Source: Ophioderma brevispina
Lineage: Eukaryota > Echinodermata > Ophiuroidea > Amphilepidida > Ophiodermatidae
Length of the DNA stretch: 64,000 bases
Direction: 5' to 3'
NCBI GenBank assembly: GCA_023653785.1
Contig: JAMKCH010002900.1
Coordinates: forward strand, 32,087-96,086
This document shows positions 1-11,590 of the stretch, piece by piece. The first letter of the stretch is position 1. Each line of letters opens with the position of its first letter. Both the position numbers and the translations under genes were made by a program. The notes beneath the pieces are model-generated. The model did no database searches, had not been told where the DNA came from, and was given only the letters and a program-made list of their open reading frames with translations.

Positions 1-1439
1 TGGGATTGGACATGGAGGTCAATCGGGATATGAACATTGTTGTTGCTTATTGTAGCACAGCAATGCCTGAATTATCGAACTCGCTTATTATATATTTTGT
101 CAGACAAAATTCCTTCATATGCGTGTTCATGCTGATATTGTTTACAAATTTCATGGGAAAGGGAACTCCACTCTCTGTCTAAAGCATAAACCAATCCTAG
201 CAGTTGGATAACTGCCATTTGTCATTTGGATGTAATGTTATCTGGTTCAGACAGCCTTGTGGAAAGTGTATCCCAAAGTTTCATCCCAAAGCACCATTGG
301 AACTTTTGTGCCAATATTGCCTACCAATTCTTTCCTCAATGTACCCTGGTATTCCCCTTGCTTGTTGTGAATCCAGGCAAATTTACAATTGGATTCCTAT
401 CTGAAACCAGTTTCAAGTTGATGAAACTTGCCCTAAAGAATATCATTGCATTTCAAAAAAGCTAGGGGATCTGGATGTGATGTGTTTAAAATATTAAAAA
501 AGATATTATCTGAATACAAATTGTCAATTTTAGTATCTTTGTCCCAGAGGTAAAAGACTAACAACAGAACACGAGCCCTGTTAACAAAAACCCTTGTTGA
601 GCCAAGCGCACATAATTTTGTGTCTTCTGCAGAATTGTAGAAGGCACTAGGGATTACTCTGGGCTATGTCGGTGTTCTGTGGTTCTGGAAACCGCATGTT
701 TGATTTTTTTTCAACACTTGTAAGGCGCTGGCAAATCTCCAGGGAAATATTAAATATGATTCAGCCCTTTTTAGTTTTCCAAATACTCCTTGTGACAATC
801 TTTAAAATCTTACTTTAATTCATGTGAGGGTGACCTGAGTGTTTGGTGATTATGAGGGCGCACACCTTTGCATCTTGCAGTCTGCACTGGCATATAGCCT
901 GTGAGTATTTACTTGAACATGGGCCTGTTCCATATATGAGCCGAGACATGGTTTGGGTAATCCCCATTCACGAGAGTATCAGATGCTCAGTAAAGTGTTG
1001 AGCTAAGCTCAATCAAACCTACTGTTTTGTCAGATTTTCTCAGAACTCGCTATCTATCCGCCATCTACGCCCATTGGGTTCCTTGGAAGGTAATATATGT
1101 AATAAGCAAGCAAAGATGCTGTAAGAATAGCTAATTGTGGTATGTTCATTCAGAATATAGCCATCCATCTCGTGTTTGCGTCAATCATATAGATTTGTAG
1201 ATATATGTGTTGGCCCATGGGGTTAAATGTTGGAAAACTACTATAATGTTTGAAAACATGGCATTGAAGCTCCCATTTGTATTAAGTAGATGCAAAGGTA
1301 TTCCCTACTGTTGATGCTAGGCATATACACATGCCTTTATAATCAAGCCTTGGTCTGCAAATGGACATGTTACCGTTTTAGTACTTCTGTTTCACATCAT
1401 GAGTAAACCTGTCATTCTGGCTGTGTAATTAATTTCGTC
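1..1439. other. No gene recognised; AT-rich non-coding DNA
   Basis: The frames are short and interrupted and none resembles a known domain. An AG acceptor-like run occurs near 628-639, but no open exon with a matching donor follows it. The stretch may be intron or 5' flank of the ankyrin gene that starts to be visible at 2519. Confidence 0.5.
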
Positions 1440-1596
1440 GGGGGGAGTTTCCGTAACCTGACCCAATCTGACACACTTACGAATTTTTTCGGAAACCTTA
1501 ACGGAATAAACCAATGCTTTAATCTGTGAAGGGTTCCGAATTCATATGTGTCAAAAAAAGTGTCAGATAAAAGTGTTGTCAGATGGAACCTCCCTG
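1440..1596. repeat. Short inverted-repeat element (MITE-like)
   Basis: The left end reads GGGGGGAGTTTCCGTAACCT and the right end, read on the other strand, begins CAGGGAGGTTCCATCTGAC. Both ends go on into a TCTGACAC motif. The imperfect inverted ends are about 40 bases long on a 157-base element with no coding capacity. This is seen directly. That it is a non-autonomous DNA transposon is inferred. Confidence 0.55.
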
Positions 1597-2518
1597 TTTT
1601 CCCTGCTGTAAAATAATAAAATTGATATATCGTGCCTTATTAGAACACATTCTTTGTCACAAATCTTAAAATTATGCAGGTCAAAAATTGGTGGATGAAT
1701 GGTGATAAAATGTTTAAAAACAAACATATTTGGCACCTAGCAGGCAGTATTACTTATATTCAGATCTAGTGTCCCTTTCATGGAAGGTAAATAGTTCAAA
1801 TGAACTATTGTTTATCACATCCGTATATTACAAGTATGAGTTACACTACACCACTACATCACTTATACACACCGACTCTATGGAAAAATGGCAACTTTGC
1901 GGCATTTTTTTTCACATTTAAAACTCTAGAATACACATAATCACCCCAAGTAAAGCGTATATCACACCAAGTACCAAATTTTGAACCTTGAATGACCAGA
2001 AAATTTTTTAATTAGGAATCAACCAAACTCCTCGCCTGACATCAGACTGGCAACACAGGATTCTCTATAGTCCCCCCTAAAGCTATAGTAGGCAATCGAT
2101 GTGGAAAATCGATGAGCGCGCAATACATTGCCTCAATTTCACGTTCAGAATGGATGCAACTTATTTGAGAAAACATACCAGTCCCAATCATGAAATTCCA
2201 GTCAATTTTCTTTTTACTAGTCAACTAGTGAATTTAGACATTTTAGAGCATTTTTTTTCCAGATTCCAAAATATCACCTACCCAGATTTTATGTTGATCC
2301 TTACGACACCAGTAGTGGTGTATAACCTTGAGGATTGTACAAATTCATATGCCCTGGTTTACCTGATCCATATTTTGTATCCCTCTGCCTGCTTTTGGGT
2401 TATTCTTACTCCTTAGGGTCTTGTTTGACCAAGTTAACCTATTACTTCCTGTGCTGGTGCCCAACATTTCTGACGCCTTGCCATCTTAAATTAACAATGC
2501 TATTGTTTGATCTTGAAG
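1597..2518. other. Probable intron or flank of the ankyrin gene; no exon recognised
   Basis: A 105-codon open frame at 2099-2416 has no recognisable domain, no good splice borders, and composition like the surrounding AT-rich DNA, so I do not call it. The AG at 2517-2518 is the proposed acceptor of the next exon. Confidence 0.4.
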
Positions 2519-2599
2519 GCACTGGAGGTCATCACTCATTCCGCAAGCAGGGGCCATCTTGTGCACAGACACAGAAGAAATTAGGACCATGCGTTGTGC
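2519..2599 (+). CDS. Internal exon of an ankyrin-repeat protein gene
   Basis: This 81-base exon is proposed from its borders and phase. It is preceded by an AG at 2517-2518 and followed by a consensus GTAAGT donor at 2600. The frame reads HWRSSLIPQAGAILCTDTEE and continues to a split codon GC|A that is completed by the first base of the exon at 2963. That junction keeps the frame open into the ankyrin repeat. An in-frame stop just upstream (2514-2516) lies in the presumed intron. The acceptor has only a modest pyrimidine tract, so the 5' border is less certain than the 3' one. The protein family before the ankyrin part is not recognised. A C-terminal ankyrin tail occurs in enzymes such as glutaminase and some asparaginases, but nothing here proves that. 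Confidence 0.55.
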
Positions 2600-2962
2600 G
2601 TAAGTACCAATTTCTGACAGCTAGGTGAATATTTCAAAGAGCAAACTGCCATGTTTAAATTATTGTTTAACTGCTACTGTATATGGCCACCACATGCCAT
2701 CTAATGGGCAATTGGTTCAATGTCTTGTGACCATGTTTTTTGTTGCTAAAGATACTTTCAATTACTTATGTCAAAATACTTATTCCTACTCTGAGAAAAA
2801 ACTAGCACAGCCCAATTGATCTTTGCATTCCGAATAGAAACCAACTTGTAACCAAAGTGAACATCTACCAAAACTATTTCTTTCCTGTTCTAACCTTGTG
2901 TACATTAGGCTTTGTAATTGTTGATATAAAACTCTAATTCCGTCTACCATCCTACATTTCAG

Positions 2963-3062
2963 AGCTGTGTACATTGATGACAGAGAGGCCGATAAAACTT
3001 TTCACGAGGCAGGAGTTAACTTAAATTCTGCTGACTACAGGGGAAACACTGCCTTACATTTG
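2963..3062 (+). CDS. Ankyrin-repeat exon
   Basis: The acceptor is a CTACATTTCAG tract ending at 2962 and the donor is GT at 3063. The exon encodes YIDDREADKTFHEAGVNLNS followed by ADYRGNTALHL, which is the first helix-turn of an ankyrin repeat (the consensus G-x-TALHLA core). The exon ends exactly after the TTG codon of ALHL. Phase 0 joining to the exon at 6379 gives ALHL-AAADNK, so the repeat runs smoothly across a 3.3-kb intron. An ORF that reads on to 3212 past this point is intron. Role: ankyrin repeats are protein-binding scaffolds; the partner is unknown. Confidence 0.85.
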
Positions 3063-3399
3063 GTATTTGAATCCCTATATACAGACAACTTGAATTTCAT
3101 AAAATATGATAGCCAGCTTACATATTGCCTATACCTTGGATGGTTCTATCCCATTGACCGTACCGCAAATATTCCTGCGCTACCCCCAAGTGACAACAGT
3201 AGGGAAATGTAATGAATACATACGGCCAAGCACATGCAACATGTAGTGGGCTTTTTGATGGCAACAGTCCAAGGGAGTGTACTCAAATGTCATAATCTTG
3301 GAAATAATTGTTTAGGTTAAAGAGACCCTGCACATTTGAAAAATAGTGCGCCCTCTCGATTTTTCAAAATTGTATTTTTTTGCATGTTATAAAGCTTTT

Positions 3400-3690
3400 A
3401 TAATCATTAGCCCTCACTTGAAATCAAACCGCGCTTATGTAACGTAACATTTTTTTTAATAATGTCGCAGCAACATTAATTCAACATACGACGGAAAATG
3501 CGTGTAACACAAGAAACACACGCCAGAGTTGATTCTCGTGGCATCACCATGTTCAGATCGGTCCCTGTTGACCCTTTGTGGTATGTAATAGCAAACTTAA
3601 AAGGTTGCTACAAATTATCTGGTGTCTTAGCCTCTATTAATGTCCCTCTCTGCTTTTTGGGTTGTGATAAAATGTTAACCCCCTGGAAAC
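3400..3690 (+). repeat. Dispersed repeat, copy 1 (in intron)
   Basis: Blocks shared with 5868-6195 in the same order include TTAGCCCTCACTTGAAATCA, ACACGCCAGAGTTGATT, GGCATC and AGCAAACTTAAAAGGT, then TATTAATGTCCCTCTCTG. The two copies are separated by small indels. No coding sense is apparent. Confidence 0.7.
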
Positions 3691-5344
3691 ATTTGGGCCT
3701 ATCTTTTTTTTCTGGATGAGCTAGAGTCGTCAAACTTCGGTATATTGAGAGGAAAACCCCCCTAACTAACCATGTAATTTATACCCCCAGAGCCTCCCTT
3801 GGGTCTGTCAGGTTTAGGGGGGAAAGGTCAAGGGAAAAGGTCCATAATTGCGACATAACATGTCCAACATTGTTGCCATAATTGTGTACGATTTAATCTT
3901 GAGTTTTCCTGAGGGCTACATGATGTACCTTGTGGAAGAAGCAGTTGGTGAGTTCTCGACCCTTATTAGATTTTGGGTGTAATATGCAATTATAGTTCTC
4001 AATTTTGCATAATTATTGAAAATTTTTCCTGCAAGGCTCGTGTACAAGTTTTCTTCTGGAGTTCCGTACGGCAATATATTGATGTAACTTGGTGGACGGA
4101 ACGGGCTGAGCACAGTGTTAAACTTGTCAATAAATAATTCACTTTTGTGTGTACTGCTAGCTAGCCAATCACAGCTTTAAAGGCAGACAACCCCCCTTTA
4201 AGCCTTGTACTTCGATTTCAGCATGATAGAAAGCCTATTTGGAAATCAAATTTATGAAAAACGTGTTGACTTTTATTGAAACCCACTTGGACTTTTCTGC
4301 AGTCAATGTTGTACTAAATGTAGACTATTATTTATGCCGTCCCTCTCCTGGTTTGGCCGTCTTCTTAGACAAAATCACTTCCTGTTGGAATAAATGCAGA
4401 GTTGATTTATCACCCTGTGTGTTCACAGTTAAAAGCATGGGTAGTGATTCTTCCTATTGTTAGTGAAAAAGCTATGAATAGGCCCTGTTTAAACAGGTGA
4501 AGTTATTATTGATTTGTACTACGGTACTCATAAGGGTCAAGAAGTAATTGACTTTCGTCTTTATTTATAGTACTTGCTTTTTTAAGAAAAGGAAATAACC
4601 CATAAATTTGATGCTTATAAGATTTGCTTGTGAAAAAATTTAATAGGCCTTCAGAAAATTTAAGTACTAGTATTACAATTCCAAGTAACATTGTGATAGG
4701 TTTCATTTCATTTTGAGGAAAGCAGTAGTGTACGAGGGTGGGACTTACAAGGGCATTATTTAGTGATAGTACATGCAAGTTACATGTGGAGGAGTGCTCG
4801 ACCTGAGTAGATTTTGGGTATTTGGGCAAAGTAAATATGCAAATGAGCTAACTTATATGCAAAATATAAGGTTACTGGGGTGGGGGCAAAGTATACCACA
4901 AAAAGGTATAAATTGTCGTATCCATGTTTTCATTGAAAGGTGTGATTTTACTTTTGGTGTTACACTGGTCAGTCTTTTGGGTTGGCAGGCTGTACAGTCT
5001 TGGAAAATGTGAAAATACATCATTCTTGTTTCGCCCCTTTCTAGACCTTAGTTGTGTTCCCCAAATTTAAAATGTGGTCACATGACTTTTTCAAAAATAG
5101 TGTTGCAAATGGAATAATTATCATTGATTTACTAATTAGTGAATTTTCAGGGATTTTTGCATGATGAATTTAAGATTATGAGTCATTTCACCAAAATGGT
5201 AACAATTTTTTTTTCAAGTTATTTTTGCGAGCTAGTTGTGGCCAAAATGAAGGGTGGACTGGTGTTTGCATTTTTAGTCGTCACTTAGTGATTGCGAAAT
5301 TCGGCGGGGACATTTTAAATATCGCGTAAATACAAGTTCGCTTG

Positions 5345-6290
5345 TTTTATGTGTAAATATATTTCTTTCTTTCAATGGCCTGGACTATCACTTGCGAGCA
5401 AATAGAAGAAATTTCTTCGTTTAATTGAACTGAAAATCTCATTGAATAAGATGATAATAACATCATTGAAGGATTTGCAGCAGCAGCAGTAGTGTTTAGG
5501 CAAGGCCCTAAAGTGAAAAGAGCTCCTCGGACTGATGGTGGAATAATGGAATTGCTTCAGATCTCGGGTCATAGATGCCCCTTGGGAATCATATGGTCAT
5601 TTGCCAAGTTCAAAGGTCATATGAGATCAAGTTATAAAATGGGCTGAAAATGTCAAATTTACATAATATAAAAAGTTGAAGTCCAATTGCAAGGACTTGG
5701 GCCATACATGCAACATGGGAACATTCATATGATAATAAGGTCAAGGGTCACTTGCACAGGTCAAAGGTCATCTGAGGTCAAGTTATAAAATGGGAGTGAA
5801 GGAAAGGTGGATTGCAAAAGCAAGCGACACTTGTGGTTCGAAAGCGGCTTGTTTTATACATTAGCCCTCACCTGAAATGATTAAGCCCAAACCAGCGCCC
5901 TTATGGGTAAACAGAACAATTTTATAATAAAATGACTCTGGGGTCATTTTATTCAGCAGTTGGCAGAAATGGCGTTTAACACAAGAAAACACGCCAGAGT
6001 TGATTTCCATGGCATCCACCCTGTTTGACCAGTCTGTGACCTTTTTGGTTTTAATATCAATGAGTACGAGTCTATGATATTCATGTAATAGACACATTTG
6101 TTGATTAAGTTAGAGCAAACTTAAAAGTTAGCCTACAAATTACCTGGATGTCTTTAGTCTCTTATTAATGCCCCTCTCTGTGTTTGGGTATGTTATTTTT
6201 ATGTGTAAAATATATCTGTATTCTTCCAATGGCCTAGACTATCGTTTGCAAGCAAATTGAAGAAATTTCATATTTTGTGAAAAGTTCCAG
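5345..6290 (+). repeat. Dispersed repeat, copy 2 and flanking duplicated block
   Basis: 5868-6195 is the second copy of the repeat at 3400-3690. The block CAATGGCCTGGACTATC at 5374 recurs as CAATGGCCTAGACTATC near 6221, each followed by a GCAAGCAAAT-like run and GAAGAAATTTC. The intron has therefore been built partly by internal duplication of repetitive DNA. Confidence 0.65.
5601..5800 (+). repeat. Partial tandem repeat carrying AGGTCA direct repeats
   Basis: A block of about 50 bases is repeated about 153 bases apart: AGTTCAAAGGTCATATGAG near 5608 and AGGTCAAAGGTCATCTGAG at 5758, each followed by GTCAAGTTATAAAATGGG or a near match. The second copy holds AGGTCA-A-AGGTCA at 5758-5770, a DR1 arrangement, with a further AGGTCA at 5775. 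In vertebrates DR1 is bound by HNF4/RXR-type nuclear receptors; binding here is only inferred. Confidence 0.6.
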
Positions 6291-6378
6291 TGCCGCTTTA
6301 ACCTTGTGTCACTATTGGTTGTGTATGTTAAGCCTGATTTTTAAATAGTCAGTGTGTGTTTGTGTGATTTTAATCCAG

Positions 6379-6537
6379 GCTGCTGCTGACAACAAACTGA
6401 AATGCCTACAATACCTAGTGGATGTACTCGATGATATTGATCAGCTAGACTTTCATGGTAGTACTGCTTTGGAATTAGCCAAAAAAGCTGGACATGAAGA
6501 GGCAGAGAAGATCATTAGAGGGCACAAGAAAATGTAG
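6379..6537 (+). CDS. Terminal exon of the ankyrin-repeat protein
   Basis: The exon follows TTTTAATCCAG and encodes 52 residues ending in a TAG at 6535-6537. It starts AAADNKLKCLQYLVDVLDDI, finishing the ankyrin repeat begun in the exon at 2963, and then holds a second repeat (DQLDFHGSTALELAKKAGHE, with the G-x-TAL-x-LA core) and a basic end KKM. Position at the extreme C-terminus and the short length of the last repeat suggest a two- to three-repeat ankyrin cap rather than a long ankyrin array. The 5' exons of this gene lie outside the window or were not recognised, so the full protein is unknown. Confidence in the exon is high because phase, borders and domain agree. Confidence 0.88.
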   Translation, partial: AAADNKLKCLQYLVDVLDDIDQLDFHGSTALELAKKAGHEEAEKIIRGHKKM

Positions 6538-7191
6538 AAGATGTCACCAGATGGAATCAGGGAGCAATAATAAGTGGTACAAGTGAATGTCCACAGTGGT
6601 GGTTGGAGATGTTTTACTTAGCTATACCTCAAATCCCTTGTACCTCGTAGTATGTAGTTGAAGTATGCCTGCGTTCCCACAAGGCATCGCCATGACAACA
6701 TGCAAAGGAAATACATAAGAATACAGCACAGGCATGCATGCATATTTTGATACCCAAAAATTCTAAGAGATTAGGGTGGCCAATGGCAGCAACTATTGAA
6801 ATGATGGCTGCTAGAGTGGTATCTGTTATAGTGACAGCTGAAGGGATTGTGTAAATTTGCCAAATACTAGAAACACATTGTATTTCTTTTTGATTATGTC
6901 ATCTACAGAATCAAACTCAGGTCTTCCAACATCCATCCATTTTGCGTGATGATCAAATTTGTATATTCTCACGCATTGTTCTAAGATTAACAGCATCTCC
7001 TTAATATGAAGAGGTGGAAATCTCAGTATGAATGTTTTATTTTTTTCCTTTTTTGCAATGTGTTCGAACAGGTAATTATTTGGGGCAATGTTTCTAGAAG
7101 ATACACATAATTTGTGGTTACTTATAACCTTTTGTAATCCTTGACAAAAGTCTGGTTGTAGGAGTAACTCATGTTATATTTAAGAAATAAA
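6538..7191 (+). other. Probable 3' UTR with polyadenylation signal
   Basis: After the stop codon there are no long frames. A canonical AATAAA lies at 7186-7191, directly before the foldback element, and would give a UTR of about 650 bases. Use of this signal is inferred. Confidence 0.5.
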
Positions 7192-7198
7192 GGGTGAT

Positions 7199-7328
7199 GC
7201 AGTATCATTTATGGGCGAATAATGTGTCCGAGGTAAGAAAAACAAAATAATGGGCGAGGCGCAGCCGAGCCCATTATTTAAAAGTTTTTCTGGCCGAGGA
7301 TACATTATGAGCCCATAAATGATACTGC
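7199..7328. repeat. Near-perfect 130-bp foldback (palindromic) element
   Basis: The left arm starts GCAGTATCATTTATGGGC and the right arm ends GCCCATAAATGATACTGC, its exact reverse complement. The centre AATAATGGGCGAGGCGCAGC is matched by CCGAGCCCATTATT. The arms are about 60 bases each around a loop of only about 8 bases, with a few mismatches between (ATAATGTGTCC against GGATACATTAT). Confidence 0.9.
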
Positions 7329-7374
7329 AAACCCTGTATTTCTATTCTATTACCTAAAACAGCTTGATTTAATA

Positions 7375-7475
7375 AGGAAATGCATTGGCGACCCATTATT
7401 GCAGAATAATGGGCAGTAAACTGACCAATCAGAATGCTGCATTTCAATAATGGGCAGCAGAGGTATTAGAATTAT
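7375..7475 (+). repeat. Satellite segment linked to the foldback (copy also at 18755-18840)
   Basis: This stretch contains CCCATTATTGCAGAATAATG and a second AATAATGGGCAG at 7443. A diverged reverse-strand copy lies at about 18755-18840 (TTACTGCCCATT followed by TGCAATAATGGG, and TACTGTCCATTATT). The AATAATGGGC word also forms the centre of the neighbouring foldback. Confidence 0.65.
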
Positions 7476-8935
7476 CATTTTAGGTTGACTTGTCTGCCCG
7501 GCTTGACTGTCAGCCCAGGGCTAGTGACATAATTCATTGTGTGTTTGGCATGCTTTTTGAAAAGCATACAGGCATTACTTCACACAATTGCTATTGTATG
7601 TGTTAGTCTACCTAGCACCTGTCAAATCAATATCTTGAAACAGGTCTATAGAGTACAATACCTCCAAATATAATATATGATTCCAAATATACTTGTGCCA
7701 AATGTTTCTAGATGATATAAAATTTCAATTTTGTTCAGGAAAGTTGGGGAGGGATGAGGTTGTACATCATAAAATGCACTGTTAAGATATTTGTATATTG
7801 TATTATAATATACCAGAGGCATTAATCCTTATCCTGTTTTCCTCACCATTTTCCAATGTGCCAATAATAAAGCTCATACCTCACAGTGTATTCATATGGA
7901 TCTGTTCCATATCAAAGTGTTTATTGGGATTTTTCACTATATTAGAGTTAAGTAAGAGAGTTAAGATATATCAGACTGGAAATGTAGAGAGTGGGATTTT
8001 GTTTGTAATTATGTTGAGATAAACATGTGTACAGTATGAAACTCATGTGCATAACTCAAGATTGATATTTTTTTCCCTTTCAACTTTCAAACACTGCTTG
8101 TTCTATTTATGAATAGTTAGCATGACAATTTATGGGATTTATCATTTACTCGTTTCTATTTATTGTAAACGATTGTTATTTATAGGTATCAAGTCAGGTG
8201 TACAGTATTTGCTAGCATTTATTTTTGTTGTCAGTGCAAGTATAAATGTTGGAAATCTATTTGAAATATATGTTAGGTCTTAACCAGAGGGTGTTTTGAA
8301 TCAATCCCATAATGCATAGCAATGTGCCTATACTGTACTGTACTAAATACATGTCAGTACTTAGGGATAAAAAGTGTTCCAAAACTTCAAGAACCACAAG
8401 ACATTCATAATCATGCAAAAAATTCCCTAAGTACTAACGCTTTGTGGGCTAAAATGAGCATTAAAGTCAGGGTTTTCATGTGTTAAGAATAGGACTTTTA
8501 TGTGATCACATGACCCTATTGAGGTGAAATTTCCCAAAACTGGTGCATTGTGGGATTGACTCAAAACACCCTCTGGGTCTTAACTAAATGATAGTAATTT
8601 GTTGTCAACATAATAGCCATCACAGTTGCCAAATTTTAAAATAATGCCAGCGAAACCACTTGTCTACATAAGTTCTGGGTAAATATTTTAGTGTTGAATA
8701 CATTTCATACTACATTGTATTTGTGTGTGTGCGTGCATGCTTGTGGGTGTTGTGCACATGCATAATACATGTGGTGTAATGTAGATGGGTGTAATAAATA
8801 TTTACTAGTAGTGTGTGTGTGCGCATGTGTGTGTTCATTTACATCATGTATTTCCGAGATATGAACTCAAGACAAAAACTTGACCTTGGAAATAATAAAC
8901 TGCTATGATTGTGAGGTTTGACAAATAGAAGGACT
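7476..8935. other. No gene recognised; includes a TG-rich microsatellite
   Basis: AT-rich non-coding DNA. At about 8720-8835 it contains a broken TG/GTGTGC repeat with two TG-rich ends around a TAAT-rich middle. No exon with acceptable borders or domain was seen. Confidence 0.5.
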
Positions 8936-9486
8936 TTAAGCAATAACAGCACATTTTTTGAAGAGTGCCCCCAATTTTCAAAATTTGATATTTTTGCACA
9001 GTTATGTTGGTAATTGTCTAGGAAACTATACCTGCTAACGAGAATGCTTAAAAATGCATATTTATCATAAAATAAGCAATTTTGTAATTAGAATTGGGAT
9101 CCCAGATTGTACTTAACGGCAGAGATGGAAATGCTAAGTTTATGTCCGTCCATGACAAAATAGTGCCACCTCAAGAAAATGACCTCTAACTTGACTTGCC
9201 TGAACCAATAAAACAACTAATGGATGAGCGTAGACACGTACATAGTGCTATTTCCCGGCTATTTCATATTGGAAGGCCGTTTCCAGCAGCCGTTGAATTA
9301 TTATCGGAGATCTCCGATATTAATTCTAACTATAAAACCCCTTCGTTTGTGACACATAGACATTTTTGACCTTAATCAATCACATGTATAGTTTACTAGC
9401 CAGTTACCAATGCAACCGTGTAAAAATCTCAAAATTTTTGGAAATTGGGGGGCGCTCTTCAAAAAAATGTGCTATTATTGCTTTAA
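8936..9486. mobile_element. MITE with ~60-bp inverted ends bounded by TTAA
   Basis: The left end is TTAAGCAATAACAGCACATT, continuing into TTTGAAGAGTGCCCCCAATTTTC. The right end on the opposite strand is TTAAAGCAATAATAGCACAT, continuing into TTTGAAGAGCGCCCCCCAATTTCC. The ends match over about 60 bases with a handful of changes. Both termini carry TTAA, the target of piggyBac-type transposases. The 550-bp element is non-coding. Related one-ended sequence occurs near 3317. Confidence 0.85.
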
Positions 9487-10203
9487 CTCATCTTTTGGCC
9501 ATTTGGAAATTTTGGCACTAAAATAATCTGTAATACAGATTCATATAACCATAATTTCTAACTCAGTACAACTCTCTGTTGCATATAAAGCACAATAACA
9601 CTTTTGGTGCTTTAACTCCGAGTTACATTTTTGAGTTAAAGACCTAGTAAAGTGACCATACAGTTATACTCGATTCGCGTTGATATGTTCGTCCCCCTGG
9701 AGTTTTGGACCTATTCAATTAAGTCTGAGAGGGAAAATGAAAGAATTCAAATGCACGTGCCACACCGGATTATCTTGGAGGACACTCTGGTCATTTTACT
9801 CACTCACCTGCCACTAAATAAAATTTCATTCATGTATGGAAACGCACAATAGTGTATTTCGAGCCTTAACATTCCTCACAATAACATGATTAACAGAAGT
9901 CCCTGCGCCTCATTGAATTTTTCACCTCCGCAAGAATGGTACGGGGGTCACATATCAGATGAATCGAGTATAACAGTTTTGTGTTTTCCGTCGTTCAGAC
10001 TTCCGAGTTAAAGACCTTCTGTTTCTCAAACCTTGAAATGATGATTCCTTAACACTGCTAATAGTTAACGAATGGTTAGTCTTTTTGTTTCTGTAGACAT
10101 CACAGAAAAAACATTGTTTATTTACAGAAATATGTGTCACACAAAGCATGTGCATTTTGCCTGTTTTTGCTATTGAACTAAGCAGGCCAGTTGATAATTC
10201 TTG

Positions 10204-10552
10204 TTAAAGGCTGACTCAGAGATTTCCTGGAGAGGGTGCCCTCAATTTTCAAACATATCATGTTTTTTTTTTTTGCATTTCATAATGCTTGTCCATATAC
10301 TAATCACTGTGTGAAGTAACTAAGCTCAAATCGAAGTCACAACTTCATTATAAAATTACAAATCTGAAATTTTTGTTATACACTATTATACTGTATATAA
10401 TATGTATATACTGCATGAAAACTAAAAAAACCTGATTCATCTCTACACTTTGGAATTTTACATTTTAGGTGACGATCTTTAGTTCTGGATGATTGCTTTT
10501 AATTACTACACCAAAAAAAATTATATTTCAAAATCTCTAAGTCAGCCTTCAA
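10204..10552. mobile_element. MITE family A, copy 1
   Basis: The left end is TTAAAGGCTGACTCAGAGAT and the right end reads TTGAAGGCTGACTTAGAGAT on the other strand. The interior holds TAATGCTTGTCCATATACTA and AAGCTCAAATCGAAGTCA, shared with copies at 35281 and 51113. It has no coding capacity. Confidence 0.85.
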
Positions 10553-10842
10553 TGTGGCCTGGGGCCTGTTCGCGAAACTCAGTCGTAAATCTATGTGCAT
10601 ACTATGTCATGCCTGAGTGGACCAAGTTATCCAAAGCACTGTGTAACTGATGGTATGAAAAGGTCTGTTATGTAGGATGTACGCATGCATGAGTTGGTAT
10701 ACACGTAGGGTAACACATTAGTTTGGCGAACGGAACCCTGGCCATTCCAGGAATGATAAAATACTTTTATACCTCAATTTACCCAGAGTATTATGAATGA
10801 TATTACGTGGTTAACCACCCTATCTACCAATTTGATTAGATG

Positions 10843-11090
10843 TAGGGTAAAGTCGCCTATTTTCGGTCACTTAAGAAACAAACAGCTCTCCTGTTAAACC
10901 AAAAGAGACTGAATAAATTTTAACATGAACATATACGTCAGTAACCAGTACTCGAAACTATAAACCCTGTTAGAACAAACAGTCACTTGTTTATAATCGT
11001 GGACTGGAAGCAACAATGCGGTAATGGCATCTCCTATTTTCGGTCGCAGCGAGCGTAATTTCGGTCACCGTTTCCTATTTTCGGTCACTT
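10843..11090. repeat. Element end with three spaced CCTATTTTCGGTC words
   Basis: TAGGGTAAAGT at 10843-10853 is followed by CCTATTTTCGGTCAC at 10856, CCTATTTTCGGTCGC at 11033, TTTCGGTCACC near 11059 and CCTATTTTCGGTCAC at 11074. The mirror-image arrangement, GTGACCGAAAATAGG followed by GACCGAAAATATCG and ACTTTACCCTA, lies near 36285-36334, so this is a terminus of a repeat family. No matching far end was found nearby. Confidence 0.6.
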
Positions 11091-11590
11091 AACGTTTTAA
11101 CTGACCTCGTTCATTTTTTGGCTCTCAACAAGATCGTGACAGTACAAAAGAGTAAAATAATAAGTTAAATAACCAGAATAAATAACACTTGGGTACTTTT
11201 TCATGCTCAAATGCAAGCGCATTTCTAAAATATTAAAACATTGATGTACTTGACCCACAGAATTAAATTACTGACTTGAACCCCTCTCACCACCACTGAC
11301 CTTCACATGCTCACTATGGTATCCCGTCATACCGGTACATTCTACAATAATTGGTGTTTACCTTTCGTCTGGTGGCACTCAGTGCGTAATTGTGGTTTTA
11401 ACCCCTTTCGTTCTGCTGCACGCATCGTAAATTTGTTTCGGAGGCTAGTGGGCAGCTATTAAGTTTAAACTGGAATGAACAAATGCGATGACTTAGCGAA
11501 CATTTTGATGTCCTGCTTCATCGGGGAAACTGTTTTGAAGTTCCCCCTGACCCACTACTAAATACAGGGATCATCTAGACTAAGGTGACC

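Larger units (their letters stand above)
3063..6378 (+). other. Intron of the ankyrin gene, filled with repeats
   Basis: The intron runs from GT at 3063 to AG at 6377-6378 (TTTTAATCCAG). It contains two diverged direct copies of a dispersed repeat (about 3400-3690 and 5868-6195), a one-ended inverted-repeat-type fragment near 3317-3390 resembling the element at 8936, and a partial tandem repeat with AGGTCA motifs at 5601-5800. The open frames inside it (for example 4506-4829 minus) are short and unsupported. Confidence 0.75.

Noticed and set aside
2099..2416. 105-codon + frame upstream of the ankyrin exons
   Set aside because: No domain, no splice borders; more likely intron or flank.
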